A stretch of 64,000 nucleotides of DNA from Methanospirillum hungatei (GCF_019263745.1 NZ_CP077107.1:1488001-1552000); one strand, 5' to 3'; shown: positions 20,954 to 30,038, numbered from the stretch's first letter. Notes: generated by a model not told the origin, from the letters alone. A program made the numbers and translations.

Positions 20954-21226
20954 TCAGATACGATGCATTTTCGTGAAAATGTCTTCTCGTTGGCACCGGA
21001 TCTTAACTCCTATCTCATCTCCAAGATGTTCCAGGTCAGTGACCATTTCAGCATAGGGCTTTGAACATGCATCGGTATCAACTATCATCATCATATTAAA
21101 GTACCCTTGAACAATAGTCTGAGAAATATCCTCGACATTGACCTGATTTTGAGCAAGGTACGTGCAAACCCGTGCGATGATTCCCACGGTATCTTTTCCG
21201 ACGACGGTAATGATTGATTTTTTCAT
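20954..21226 (-). CDS. ACT-domain protein, UPF0237 type
   Basis: A 90-residue single ACT domain: the first strand and helix read [22 protein letters not shown], then [20 protein letters not shown], the ligand-loop and second strand typical of GcvR-like and UPF0237 ACT proteins. Stand-alone ACT proteins dimerise and bind amino acids between subunits. It is the first gene of an operon with the UPF0210 gene. Divergent promoters separate it from the CheC-like operon. Confidence 0.9.
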   Translation of the reverse strand: MKKSIITVVGKDTVGIIARVCTYLAQNQVNVEDISQTIVQGYFNMMMIVDTDACSKPYAEMVTDLEHLGDEIGVKIRCQREDIFTKMHRI

Positions 21227-21323
21227 GATCTGTCAGGCCATAATTATTGGTGTTCATAAGGGATTATAGTGTAAGTGCCTGACATACCTGAATACCGGTA
21301 TTTTTGCCGACAAAAAATGACTT

Positions 21324-21341
21324 ATACTATCCTCATAGTAT
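21324..21341. promoter_or_regulatory. Inverted repeat in the promoter of the CheC/kinase/CheY operon
   Basis: ATACTAT at 21324-21330, CCTC, ATAGTAT at 21335-21341 form a perfect 7-4-7 inverted repeat 18 bp before the ATG at 21360. The half-site TACTAT/ATAGTA also makes up the palindrome at 27033-27048. Confidence 0.4.
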
Positions 21342-21359
21342 ACTATCACGGAATCCTGA

Positions 21360-21974
21360 ATGGAAATATCAGAAGAAGTAATTGACGGAATACGAGAACT
21401 GGTAACCATAGGCGTCGGGCATTCGGCTGGTATGCTCAATGATCTGACAAATGCCCATATCACTCTGACGGTCCCGGATGTTCATATCTTTAAGATGGGA
21501 CAGGAGAATGCATTCACTCCCGTATTATACCCCATGACTCCTGAGGGTACATCCCAGGTAACCATGTCTTTTTTTGGTGAATGCACCGGTTCACTCCATC
21601 TTATCTTCCCAAATAAAAGTGCCATTAACCTTGTTATCATACTGACCAAAGAGGATGAATCACCGGATGAAATGGATGCCCTACGGGTAGAAACCCTCAT
21701 GGAAGTAGGAAATATCATTATGAGCTCGGTCATGAGTTCATTTTCAATCCTGCTCACTTCCCGACTCTCATTTCTGTTTCCCAGTTACCAGACAGGAATC
21801 AGGAATATGAATAATTCGGCATCTCAGGTCTCATCAGATATTGGTATCATGGCCAGAACAAGATTTGAGGTTCATGAGAAAGAAATAGAAGGATTACTAT
21901 TCTTTTTTCTGACAGAATCTTCTTTCAAACACATACAAAAACGAATTCTGGAGATCATGGAGTGTGGCCTGTAA
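21360..21974 (+). CDS. CheC-family phosphatase (first copy)
   Basis: A 204-residue CheC-like protein. CheC and CheX dephosphorylate CheY-P through a conserved Glu/Asn pair in the signature D/S-x3-E-x2-N-x22-P. Both halves are present with exact spacing. The first motif is Asp9, Glu13, Thr16 (Asn replaced) and Pro39; the second is Glu111, Glu115, Asn118 and Pro141. So the first active site is probably lost and the second kept. It is the first gene of a tight operon: its stop overlaps the next start (TAATG), followed by a CheY-like gene and a second CheC-like gene. The likely target is that CheY-like protein. Confidence 0.85.
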   Translation: MEISEEVIDGIRELVTIGVGHSAGMLNDLTNAHITLTVPDVHIFKMGQENAFTPVLYPMTPEGTSQVTMSFFGECTGSLHLIFPNKSAINLVIILTKEDESPDEMDALRVETLMEVGNIIMSSVMSSFSILLTSRLSFLFPSYQTGIRNMNNSASQVSSDIGIMARTRFEVHEKEIEGLLFFFLTESSFKHIQKRILEIMECGL

Positions 21975-23086
21975 TGTGGGATGAACGAAAAAGAAGTGTC
22001 ATTTTAAATCTCAATGTTCTTCCGGTCGGAATATGCACAATCAGGAAGGATTATACCATCTCATTATGGAACAGGACCCTGGAGATTTGGACAGGTATTT
22101 TGCAGGATGATGCCATGGATAAACCATTGGAAGTCGTGGTGCCTCAGTTTGCAAATCCACTCGAGAAGGCACGGCTTAAAGTAGTGCTCCAGGGAGGAGG
22201 TCCGGTTATTCTCTCATCCAGGTTTCACCCACGGATATTTCCACTCAAAGATGAGAACCAGAATGAAGGGAAATATCAGCGAACATCCATCTCTCTGTTT
22301 GAACTTCCTGACAGTGAAGTGCGAGTGATGATTGCTGTTGAGGATGTAACCGCTATCACCGAACAGGTTCTGAAATACCGGCAGATAAAAGATCAGATTG
22401 CCTACGAACTGGAAGAGAAGAAAAAGACTGAACGTGCCCTTTCAATGGCTCTGAGTAAATTAAACACTCTGTCTTCCATTACCAGACATGATCTGAATAA
22501 TATCCTGACTGCATTTGAGGGATATCTGACCTTTTCAATACAGGAAAATCCAGGTGGAAAAGTGCAACAATACCTGGAAAAAATGAAAGAAGCAGCGGAT
22601 GTAATGAAACGTCACATTTCCTTTGCAAAAGATTATCAGGAGATGGGCAATGCACTTCCCACTTGGTTTGCTGTAGAGACGCTAGTCAGGTCATCGGGGT
22701 TAGGACCGGTGTTTCAACAGATAACCATAAAAAGTGATGTCGAAAACCTAGAGATTCTAGCAGATCCGCTCATTGTCAAAGCCATTTACAACCTGCTTGA
22801 GAATGCTGTCAGGCATGGTGAACATACCAGTACTATCTCAATTTCGTACAAAAAGGCAGACGACGGAATTGTCTTGCTTATCGAAGATGATGGAAAAGGA
22901 ATCCCCACAAATATCAAAGGTAGAATATTTAACAAAGGATTTGGATCAAATACCGGTCTTGGTCTTTTTCTCACACGTGAGATCCTTGGGATTACCGGAA
23001 TGCAGATTATTGAGACCGGAGTTGAAGGAAAAGGAGCCAGATTTGAGATCCGGGTTCCGGAGGGACATTTCAGGTTTCGGGAATAA
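21974..23086 (+). CDS. PAS sensor histidine kinase, RHD type
   Basis: A 370-residue cytoplasmic kinase, the smallest in the window. One PAS domain lies at about 10-130 (GICTIRKDYTISLWNRTLEIW), then a short coiled coil, the H box SSITRHDLNNILTAFEGYL (about 165), the N box LLENAVRHG and G boxes EDDGKGIP and GFGSNTGLGLFLTREIL. The frame opens at GTG 21962, but the ATG at 21974 overlapping the previous stop is the natural coupled start. Its operon position between a CheC-like and a CheY-like gene makes the CheY-like protein its probable phospho-acceptor. Confidence 0.9.
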   Translation: MWDERKRSVILNLNVLPVGICTIRKDYTISLWNRTLEIWTGILQDDAMDKPLEVVVPQFANPLEKARLKVVLQGGGPVILSSRFHPRIFPLKDENQNEGKYQRTSISLFELPDSEVRVMIAVEDVTAITEQVLKYRQIKDQIAYELEEKKKTERALSMALSKLNTLSSITRHDLNNILTAFEGYLTFSIQENPGGKVQQYLEKMKEAADVMKRHISFAKDYQEMGNALPTWFAVETLVRSSGLGPVFQQITIKSDVENLEILADPLIVKAIYNLLENAVRHGEHTSTISISYKKADDGIVLLIEDDGKGIPTNIKGRIFNKGFGSNTGLGLFLTREILGITGMQIIETGVEGKGARFEIRVPEGHFRFRE

Positions 23087-23130
23087 CAAGTCCACAATCT
23101 TTTTCTGAATATCCAGCTTTATGATTATCG

Positions 23131-23490
23131 ATGAGCAGGATTTTAATCGTGGATGATTCATTGTTTCAACGCAGGGTAGTCAGTGCTCCGTTAAAAGCAC
23201 AAGGATTTGAAACCTTTGAAGCAGTGAATGGAAAAGAAGGACTTGAAAAGATCCTGGAGGTCAAGCCGGATCTCATTCTCCTTGACATCCTCATGCCTGA
23301 AAAAAACGGAATTGAAGTACTCAAAGAGTTGAAAAAGGCACAAAATACAATTCCGGTAATTATGCTCACCTCCGACGTTCAGGAATCGACACGAGATGAA
23401 TGCCTGTCTCTTGGAGCACAGGCTTTTGTGAACAAACCGGTAAAAGCCGAAGAACTGTTACCGATCATTACGTCTCTTCTACAATCATAA
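23131..23490 (+). CDS. CheY-like single-domain response regulator
   Basis: A 119-residue receiver with all key residues: the DD pair in ILIVDDSLFQ, phospho-Asp in LILLDILMPE, Thr in VIMLTSD, Lys in AFVNKPVK. There is no output domain, so it acts by binding a partner. It sits 44 bp after the kinase and 2 bp before the second CheC-like gene, so kinase, receiver and phosphatase form a complete circuit. It may be a CheY feeding the archaellum or a local phosphate carrier. Confidence 0.92.
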   Translation: MSRILIVDDSLFQRRVVSAPLKAQGFETFEAVNGKEGLEKILEVKPDLILLDILMPEKNGIEVLKELKKAQNTIPVIMLTSDVQESTRDECLSLGAQAFVNKPVKAEELLPIITSLLQS

Positions 23491-23492
23491 TT

Positions 23493-24119
23493 ATGAAAGA
23501 GGTATCTCAACCGGTCCTTGACGGCATGGCAGAACTTGTCAACATTGGAATCGGTAGATCTGCAGGCTGTTTTAATACCCTGACCGGCCATCACGTCACG
23601 TTACATGTACCAAATATCCGGATATCCAGCATCCGGGAGCTCAAAGAACAGATGCCACACCCGGATCAACCTTTTACCGCCATAAACCAGGACTATAGTG
23701 GAGCTTTTGAGGGAACTGCAGTCCTTATGTTTCCTTTGAAGAGTGCTGAGGGACTATTCTACCTTATGACTGGCGAATCCGAAAAAAATCCGGAAAATGA
23801 AGAACTCTGGCAGGTGACCCTGACAGAAGTAGCAAATATAATCATTAATACAGTGATGGGTTCAGTCACAAATATCCTCGGAAAAAAGATTGAGTTTCAT
23901 ATTCCCCAATATCATGAGGATTCTCTGGATCATATATTAGGTCATACCAGATTTTCAGACTCTGCTTCAGTTGCAGTTGTACATGCAGAGTTTGAGGTGA
24001 AAGAAAAAGATATCTCAGGGGAGATTGTAATTCTTCTCACCGATCAATCTGTGGAGGTTTTAGAGAAATATATATCTGATGCATATCGCCTGGAATCAGG
24101 AGAGGACAAAACATTTTAA
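23493..24119 (+). CDS. CheC-family phosphatase (second copy)
   Basis: A 208-residue CheC-like protein. The first signature is complete: Asp10, Glu14, Asn17 and Pro40 with 22 residues between Asn and Pro. The second has Glu112, Asn115 and Pro138. Both active sites therefore look usable, unlike the first copy. The open frame extends upstream into the receiver gene (to 23400), but that part is out-of-frame overlap; ATG at 23493, 2 bp after the receiver stop, is the sensible start. It is the last gene of the operon. Confidence 0.87.
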   Translation: MKEVSQPVLDGMAELVNIGIGRSAGCFNTLTGHHVTLHVPNIRISSIRELKEQMPHPDQPFTAINQDYSGAFEGTAVLMFPLKSAEGLFYLMTGESEKNPENEELWQVTLTEVANIIINTVMGSVTNILGKKIEFHIPQYHEDSLDHILGHTRFSDSASVAVVHAEFEVKEKDISGEIVILLTDQSVEVLEKYISDAYRLESGEDKTF

Positions 24120-24233
24120 AAAAGGGTAGCAGGATGAAAACAAACGTTGTAGGCTAAAGCAACAACATATGAAAGGACTATAGGTCAATAACACCCGAAC
24201 GCATCGTCTCATCGTCGAAAAACCAGGATAATA

Positions 24234-26999
24234 TCACTCAAGGGTTGTTTTACTCTTCCATCCACCTTCAGGGACACGGATTTCAAACCTGGCTCCAGTC
24301 CCTTGTTTACCGGTCTCATGAATCGATATCCCAGTCAAAGAGAGGATTTCTCTGGCGAGAAACATCCCAAGACCCGTATTCTCACCAAATCCCCGGTCAA
24401 AGATCTGTTCTTTGTATTGATCGGCAACCCCAATGCCATTGTCTTCCCATGTTACCATCAGATCGTCATCAATGATTCTGGCAGATACGCGGATTTCTGT
24501 CACGTGCTGCCCATGCCGGATTGAATTATCAAGAAGGTTATGAAAAACTTTTTCAAGCATTGAATCGGCATAAATGAAATAATGATCCAGATCACTTACC
24601 AGAGTGACCGAAGTGGACACAAGAGGCTTTGGGATAACAGATCTCAGATTAATCCAGACAGGATCATGTGATCCAAGATCTTCGTATAATCGGGTAAACT
24701 CAATCTGATGTTGTATCTCTTTTGTGGCATTCTTCATGAGATGATTATATTTTAAGAGTTCAGAGTCAGAATAGTCCATCTCTACTAACTCAAGATACCC
24801 CAGAATCAGTGAGACTGCATTTAATATGTCATGTCTGGTGATGCTTGAAAGGAGATTCAGGCGTTTATTTGCCTGTCGAAGAGCTTCTTCTGCACGTTTT
24901 CTATCAGTTATGTCCTGGTTAGCACCCCTGGTTTTGATGGTTCTGCCTTCTGCATCCTTAATAATGCTGAACCTAACAGTAATGTATCGAATCTCTCCAT
25001 CTCTTCGGATTATCCGGTGCTCAAGTCGTGAGACGTAATTAGGATCCTGTGCAGTAATGGCTTTTTCTATCTCCTTTGCAACTACATCAAAATCTCCCGG
25101 ATGAACAAATTCCCGGGCATAGGTTCCGGATGACATAAACATGCCCCCCTCTTGGTCCACACTTGTTCCATACATGGCATAAAACCGGTCATCAAAGGAG
25201 AAGAGATCTTTATCAATGTCATATTCCCAGTTTACCAGCTGTGCCAGATCCATTGCTTCGAAAAGACGTTCCCGGCTATCACGAAGAGTGTCTTCGATGT
25301 GAGAACGCTCAATGTCTGCTGCTGCTTTTGCAGCAATAATCTCCAAAACCTGCCTGACATAGAGGGAGTTTTCTAAAGGATTTCGAAACAGAACACAGAG
25401 AATTCCAATTATATTCCCAGAAGAATCATGGAGAGGGGTTCCAATATATCCCCGGAACCTCATTTCAGACAAGAATTTACATCGTGGAAACGTGCAGGCA
25501 ACGTCATCCGGATATAATGAAAAACCAGTTTTTGTCACCTGTTCACATGGTGTACCCCTGAAATCATATGAAAAATCAGATGAGTAATTTCCATCAAGAA
25601 ACATCGAAAGAACATGAACAGTTTCATTCTCCTGAATTAATTCACCAATTATTACACAATCAGCACCCAGCCACGAACTGATAGTTTCGGTGATGATTCG
25701 AAGAGAATTCGCCCCGGTTGTCTCAACGACACTCATCATGAGTGCACGGGTCGCAAGTTCTGTTTTTCTTCGTTCCGTAATGTCCCGCATTGATGCCTGT
25801 GCACCCATAACATTTCCATTCTCCGTAATGGGGACCACATACACACTAACATACATCAGACTCCCATCTTTTCTACACAGGATCATATCCATATTTTCTA
25901 CAGGTTTGCCCTGCATAGTGAGCTCGACAGCCTGCATAAACTCCAAATAGTTCTTTGAAAAGATTGTTTCTGCAGCAAAACCCATAGATTTTCCAATCAA
26001 TTCATCAGGCTGGTACCCAAGATGTATGTACACTGAAGGAGAGACATATGCAGCACTCATCTTTTCATCCAGAATAAATATCAGGTCAGATGACCGTTCA
26101 GTCATTCCCCTGAATCGTTCTTCGCTCTCCCTGAGTTTCTGTTCAGTTTTTTTCATTTCAGAGATATCACGGATAGATTCTATCGCACCGATTATTTCTC
26201 CTGCCTGATTGTACAGTCGGGATACCTTGACAAGTGCTGATATCTGATTTCCTTTCGGATGAGAGAGATTTGTTTCTGCTGTTAATGTCGTCTCTGTCCG
26301 ATACACGATAGAATAATATTGCGCAATGATTTCATCTGCTGAGTCGATAAGATCAATAAGCAATGGTCGGTTTGTGCCATAAAACGGAATTGAATACTCA
26401 TAATTTCCTTTGCCGACCATTTTTTGCGCTGCTAATCCGGTCATCTCCTCAATGGCACGGTTCCAGACTGTTACATATCCATACCGGTCTATGGCAAAGG
26501 TTGCATCCGGAAGAAAATCAAGGATGTCTGAAAGAAATTTCTTTGAATCCTGAAGGGAAATGCGCTCATTTTTTCTTGCGACTGCCAGCTTTATTTTATG
26601 GATCAGCTCGGTAAATAGTGCATCCATGGAGATGCTTTTTTGGATGTAAAAATCAGCACCACTGTTAATTGCCTCGATGAGAACCTCTTCTCTACTCCGG
26701 ACAGTAAACAGAATAAAAGGAATATCTCCATATTGTTCCCGAATGGTTTTCAGAAAAGCAATTCCGTCCATGCCGGGCATGTAATAATCAGAAACAATTG
26801 CATCATAACCGGAAATATTGGAGTAATTCAGGGCATCCAAGGGGGTTGTGAGCGTGTCAACTCTGAACTCTTTCGTGTTTTCTAGATAACGCCGGGTAAT
26901 GAAGAGAAATGATTCATCATCGTCGACAAGAAGTACAGAGATCAGATCGCCTCCTGGATCATGACCAGTTGATGATGAATAGATATCCGGAGATGTCAT
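24234..26999 (-). CDS. Hybrid sensor kinase REC-PAS-PAS-GAF-PAS-RHD-type HATPase
   Basis: A soluble 921-residue kinase. Receiver at about 15-140 (VLLVDDDESF, phospho-Asp in IVSDYYMPGMDG, Lys in FYIQKS). PAS domains lie at about 155-275, 290-410 and 585-705, with a GAF-like region between (about 415-580) that includes several Cys (TPCEQVTK, VACTFPRCKFL). The H box is SSITRHDILNAVSLILGYLE (about 720), the N box LLDNSIRHG, and G boxes EDNGIGV and GFGENTGLGMFLAREIL. The frame begins at GTG 27005, but ATG 26999 lies better behind a GAGAAGAG ribosome-like site. A 16-bp palindrome overlaps its TATA box. Confidence 0.9.
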   Translation of the reverse strand: MTSPDIYSSSTGHDPGGDLISVLLVDDDESFLFITRRYLENTKEFRVDTLTTPLDALNYSNISGYDAIVSDYYMPGMDGIAFLKTIREQYGDIPFILFTVRSREEVLIEAINSGADFYIQKSISMDALFTELIHKIKLAVARKNERISLQDSKKFLSDILDFLPDATFAIDRYGYVTVWNRAIEEMTGLAAQKMVGKGNYEYSIPFYGTNRPLLIDLIDSADEIIAQYYSIVYRTETTLTAETNLSHPKGNQISALVKVSRLYNQAGEIIGAIESIRDISEMKKTEQKLRESEERFRGMTERSSDLIFILDEKMSAAYVSPSVYIHLGYQPDELIGKSMGFAAETIFSKNYLEFMQAVELTMQGKPVENMDMILCRKDGSLMYVSVYVVPITENGNVMGAQASMRDITERRKTELATRALMMSVVETTGANSLRIITETISSWLGADCVIIGELIQENETVHVLSMFLDGNYSSDFSYDFRGTPCEQVTKTGFSLYPDDVACTFPRCKFLSEMRFRGYIGTPLHDSSGNIIGILCVLFRNPLENSLYVRQVLEIIAAKAAADIERSHIEDTLRDSRERLFEAMDLAQLVNWEYDIDKDLFSFDDRFYAMYGTSVDQEGGMFMSSGTYAREFVHPGDFDVVAKEIEKAITAQDPNYVSRLEHRIIRRDGEIRYITVRFSIIKDAEGRTIKTRGANQDITDRKRAEEALRQANKRLNLLSSITRHDILNAVSLILGYLELVEMDYSDSELLKYNHLMKNATKEIQHQIEFTRLYEDLGSHDPVWINLRSVIPKPLVSTSVTLVSDLDHYFIYADSMLEKVFHNLLDNSIRHGQHVTEIRVSARIIDDDLMVTWEDNGIGVADQYKEQIFDRGFGENTGLGMFLAREILSLTGISIHETGKQGTGARFEIRVPEGGWKSKTTLE

Positions 27000-27032
27000 G
27001 AGCACTCTTCTCTTTAGTTAACCAGTACTGAT

Positions 27033-27048
27033 ATTACTATATAGTAAT
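27033..27048 (-). promoter_or_regulatory. 16-bp palindrome over the TATA box of the REC-PAS-GAF kinase
   Basis: ATTACTATATAGTAAT is a perfect 16-bp palindrome. Its centre, CTATATAG, is at the right distance (about 40 bp) from the ATG at 26999 to serve as TATA box of the minus-strand kinase. A dimer bound here would exclude TBP. Further weak hairpins lie at 27060-27074 (GAGATC, three G, GATCTC) and 27105-27121 (CCAGG, seven bases, CCTGG). Confidence 0.45.
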
Positions 27049-27204
27049 TGTTCTCGTGAGAGATCGGGGATCTCCCCTCTCTGCTGTGGTGGACATGTTT
27101 CCGCCCAGGATATGTACCTGGAAATCTGGAAAAATGAATCAGAATGCAATTAATTTTTCGTAGGAGACGGAAGTTAATTAATTCATCATATCAAAGAGCT
27201 GATA

Positions 27205-27633
27205 ATGAAAAAAATTTTGGTTCTGTTGTTTATGGTTTATATGACCAGCATGGTGCTCGCAGATGACACTTCTGGTCCATCACATCCAAACAGGCTGGTT
27301 GATTACTCCCTAGATAGGTTCAACAAGACTCCTGAATTAGTGGATACGGAACTGGACAGATTCAATAAGTCAGCCACTATTATTGATATTGAACTTGAAA
27401 GAATGAACAATACAACGAAACTCATTGATACGGAACTGGACAGATTTAATAAGTCACCCGCAATCATTGATATTGAACTTGAAAGAATGAACAATACAAC
27501 GAAACTCATTGACACGGAACTGGACAGATTCAATAAGTCACCCACTATTATTGATATTGAACTTGAAAGGATGAACAATACAACGAAACTCATTGATACG
27601 GAACTGGACAGATTCAATAAAACTCCATATTAA
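27205..27633 (+). CDS. Small secreted protein of eight 14-residue repeats, each with an N-glycosylation sequon
   Basis: I do not recognise a family. Residues 1-19 are a signal peptide (KKILVLLFMVYMTSMVLA). After an 11-residue linker the rest of the protein, residues 31-142, is exactly eight 14-residue repeats ending at the stop codon. Two alternating versions occur: LIDTELDRFNKSPA and IIDIELERMNNTTK. Each repeat has hydrophobics at positions 1, 2, 6 and 9, acidic residues at 3 and usually 5 or 7, and an Asn-x-Ser/Thr sequon at 10-12. It would be exported and probably glycosylated, forming an elongated rod or solenoid. It is monocistronic with an AGCTGAT-type ribosome site. Confidence 0.8.
   Translation: MKKILVLLFMVYMTSMVLADDTSGPSHPNRLVDYSLDRFNKTPELVDTELDRFNKSATIIDIELERMNNTTKLIDTELDRFNKSPAIIDIELERMNNTTKLIDTELDRFNKSPTIIDIELERMNNTTKLIDTELDRFNKTPY
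27295..27630 (+). repeat. Tandem coding repeat, 84-bp units (2 x 42 bp)
   Basis: The repeats are also nearly identical at DNA level with an 84-bp period from about 27340 on: the segments beginning GATACGGAACTGGACAGATT recur, with only a few substitutions. The first 42-bp unit is more diverged. Such near-identity indicates recent expansion or gene-conversion homogenisation, so copy number may vary between strains. Confidence 0.85.
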
Positions 27634-27720
27634 ACTGGACCTCTTCGGGATCATATGATGAACCGGGCATCATTTTTGCATATTAGTGAAAGAATGACAG
27701 GGCTTAAGGATTCAAGGTTA

Positions 27721-28152
27721 TCATCGATGATCTCGACCCCTCATCATTTTTTGGGGTGCCGGGTTATCTTTCAGCTCAAGCATTCGTTTGCTGACTCCAA
27801 GTGTCTGATGCACCCATGCTTTTGGATCCTCCAGATCTCCCGGATACCGGGGAATTAAATGTATATGAAGATGCATTACTGTCTGACCAGCCACTGATCC
27901 GTCATTTATCGCAATATTATACCCCTCTGGATGATAGGTTGTATCCAGGTACTTTCTTCCTACTCTCACCAGATCAAAGATCGCCACTTGTTCCTCTTCT
28001 GTCACTTCAAAGAAAGACGCGATGTGACGATAAGGAATGATGAGCAGATGGCCGGGTGTTACCGGATAATCATCTTTCCGGCAATATGCAACAGTATTTG
28101 TAAACAGTATTTCGCTCTTGGCTGGAGAACAGAAAACACAGGATATAGACAT
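27721..28152 (-). CDS. HIT-family nucleotide hydrolase/transferase
   Basis: A 143-residue HIT protein. The catalytic histidine triad is complete as HLHIHLIPR (about 93-101), preceded by the conserved NDGSVAGQTVMH. The N-terminus has the CVFC pair of zinc-binding HIT proteins and the typical PVTPGHLLIIPYRH. Members hydrolyse AMP-lysine, AMP-NH2 or dinucleoside polyphosphates. It is cytoplasmic and probably monocistronic, convergent with the repeat-protein gene. Confidence 0.93.
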   Translation of the reverse strand: MSISCVFCSPAKSEILFTNTVAYCRKDDYPVTPGHLLIIPYRHIASFFEVTEEEQVAIFDLVRVGRKYLDTTYHPEGYNIAINDGSVAGQTVMHLHIHLIPRYPGDLEDPKAWVHQTLGVSKRMLELKDNPAPQKMMRGRDHR

Positions 28153-28310
28153 GCCCGGATATATGTTGGTTCAGAAAATGATAAAAGTGAGAGATAACGA
28201 GTCAGAAAACATCTAACCAAAGGAATCCTGATATTGTGGAAGGATACGCCTCTATTCTCTGAATGTCGGCCCAAACTCAGTAAAAAAACTAACAATATGG
28301 CCAGGCGGAT

Positions 28311-30038
28311 TCAATTTTTCAGATCAAATACCCGAAATCCAATATTTCCAAAACAATATATGACATATTGTTCTATCTGTAATTCCGGATTTTCTTTTAT
28401 TAAACCCTCGACATATCCTGCTAATTGATTCTTATCTTCTTCCTGAAGGGAAAAATTCTCCAATTTATCATAATGTTTCCTGAACTCTGCATTTGATAAA
28501 TATTTAAATTCAATAATGATCCTGATATGAGCAAATTTTTCATTATATTTCCCAACAAACTCAAGATCAGATCTTCCTTTCGGATAAGACCTTTCAATGT
28601 TCCAGGTAAACCACTTTGACAAATACCTGCTGCAGAGTTCATAAAAAGTAGCCCTATAGAAATTCTCCCCAACCTGCATAAATAGAACTTCAGGTAGTTG
28701 TGAGACATACAACTCCCAGTAATCAGCAAAAAGTTTTGGAAGATCCGGATGAGAAACAAACTTTCTCATCATCTCTTCATATCTGGTTGACACATCAATG
28801 TGATACAGTTCGTTTAAATATTCGGTGATAATTTTTCTGACATTCAGGTTAGGGATGGTGAGTGAAAACTCATCTTTTCTAGTGAGAAGGCCCAGGTAAA
28901 AAAAAGAAATGGGATAATATCCTTTCTGAAAGAACTGTAACAGATTAAATTTTGTAACCAGGTACTCTTCATCAAATGATATACTGTCTTGGAGAGTCAA
29001 ATCGCGGATAAAAACTTCAGTATCATCAGATCGCATACTGGTAATCCTTTTAATCCAACCAAGATCAGTTCGGAGATTCAAATCGGTGAGTTGGTTTGGA
29101 ATATTTCCCGAGGAGCAAAACAGTCTGAGGAAAAACATCACCATTGTGGGGTTATACAAAGCCTGACCATCTGTTCTGACTATGTGATATCCATCATACT
29201 GACTTTTAATCACATCCAAAACCATCGGCTTTGTTGAAATATCAAAACCATAATCATTATAGATACAATCAAGTAGATTGTTCACCTCTTTTTGAGTGAA
29301 CCCAATCATGTGCTCAAATTCAGGATCAAGTGTCAGAAATGTTCCAATATTGTATCCGGATGACAAATCATCAATGGTTATGGGAAATACCCCAGTTATA
29401 AAAATCTGTGCAATTGCACCGTTTTGTCTTCCTTGTTTTAAAACTTTGAAAAAAGTCCGAAGAAAACTATCCTCTGCAGTCAATTCTTCATACAATAAAT
29501 CCTGATAACTAGTAATGCACTGATTCGCAAAATTGTCATATTCATCAATTATCACATACAATTGAGAAATTCCAGTGGCTTTTAAATACTGAAGCATAAG
29601 GGCAAGATTCGTTGATGGTGATATATCTGGGTGAATATCCGGCAATGTTTCAAGAAGATCAGAATATTGTAATTTTAGCATTTTCAAACAATTATTACAA
29701 TATACTTCAAATTCTTCTTCTATGTCTGATACCAGATCAGATATATGAATAACAGAGAAATCAAGGCTCAGAACAATATATTGATTATGAGATGAAGTTG
29801 GGTACGTACCAATCCAAGACTCTCCAAAAATTTCCTCAAACGAATCCACATATGAACGGTCATAATAATACTGAAGCATGGAGCAGAAAAGCGATTTACC
29901 AAATCTCCTTGGCCGAAGGAATACCGGATTTTGAATCGTCTCTAATTTTTGAATATATGATGTCTTATCAATCAGATATGCCTTTTTCAGAATAGCTTCC
30001 TGATAATTACATATACCATACGGAATCCTTCGTTCCAT
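28311..30038 (-). CDS. AAA-ATPase-like protein with C-terminal PD-(D/E)XK domain (first copy)
   Basis: A 575-residue protein of the AAA-ATPase-like/DUF1703 family, often present in many copies per genome. RPRRFGKSLFCSML (about 42-55) is the Walker A-like loop, LYVIIDEYDNFAN the Walker B, and ITGVFPITIDDLSSGYNI the sensor-like motif. The C-terminus has a nuclease-like core: Asp in RSDLEFVGKYN, then Glu-x-Lys in IIEFKYL. The role is unknown; defence or DNA-end processing has been suggested for relatives. The frame runs upstream to 30224 through the kinase 3' end, but ATG 30038 matches the paralogue at 47696-49425. It lies 40 bp downstream of the kinase gene on the same strand. Confidence 0.88.
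   Translation of the reverse strand: MERRIPYGICNYQEAILKKAYLIDKTSYIQKLETIQNPVFLRPRRFGKSLFCSMLQYYYDRSYVDSFEEIFGESWIGTYPTSSHNQYIVLSLDFSVIHISDLVSDIEEEFEVYCNNCLKMLKLQYSDLLETLPDIHPDISPSTNLALMLQYLKATGISQLYVIIDEYDNFANQCITSYQDLLYEELTAEDSFLRTFFKVLKQGRQNGAIAQIFITGVFPITIDDLSSGYNIGTFLTLDPEFEHMIGFTQKEVNNLLDCIYNDYGFDISTKPMVLDVIKSQYDGYHIVRTDGQALYNPTMVMFFLRLFCSSGNIPNQLTDLNLRTDLGWIKRITSMRSDDTEVFIRDLTLQDSISFDEEYLVTKFNLLQFFQKGYYPISFFYLGLLTRKDEFSLTIPNLNVRKIITEYLNELYHIDVSTRYEEMMRKFVSHPDLPKLFADYWELYVSQLPEVLFMQVGENFYRATFYELCSRYLSKWFTWNIERSYPKGRSDLEFVGKYNEKFAHIRIIIEFKYLSNAEFRKHYDKLENFSLQEEDKNQLAGYVEGLIKENPELQIEQYVIYCFGNIGFRVFDLKN

Noticed and set aside
19944-21064. Plus-strand open frames over the UPF0210 gene
   Set aside because: They are shadows of the conserved minus-strand gene, with no recognisable protein features.
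27303-27617. Antisense repeat open frame across the 14-residue repeat gene
   Set aside because: It is the mirror of the tandem repeats in the other strand. The + frame has a signal peptide, a start and a ribosome site; the antisense frame has none.
27295-27630. CRISPR-like direct repeats
   Set aside because: The repeats are contiguous without spacers, in frame, and encode a regular peptide repeat.
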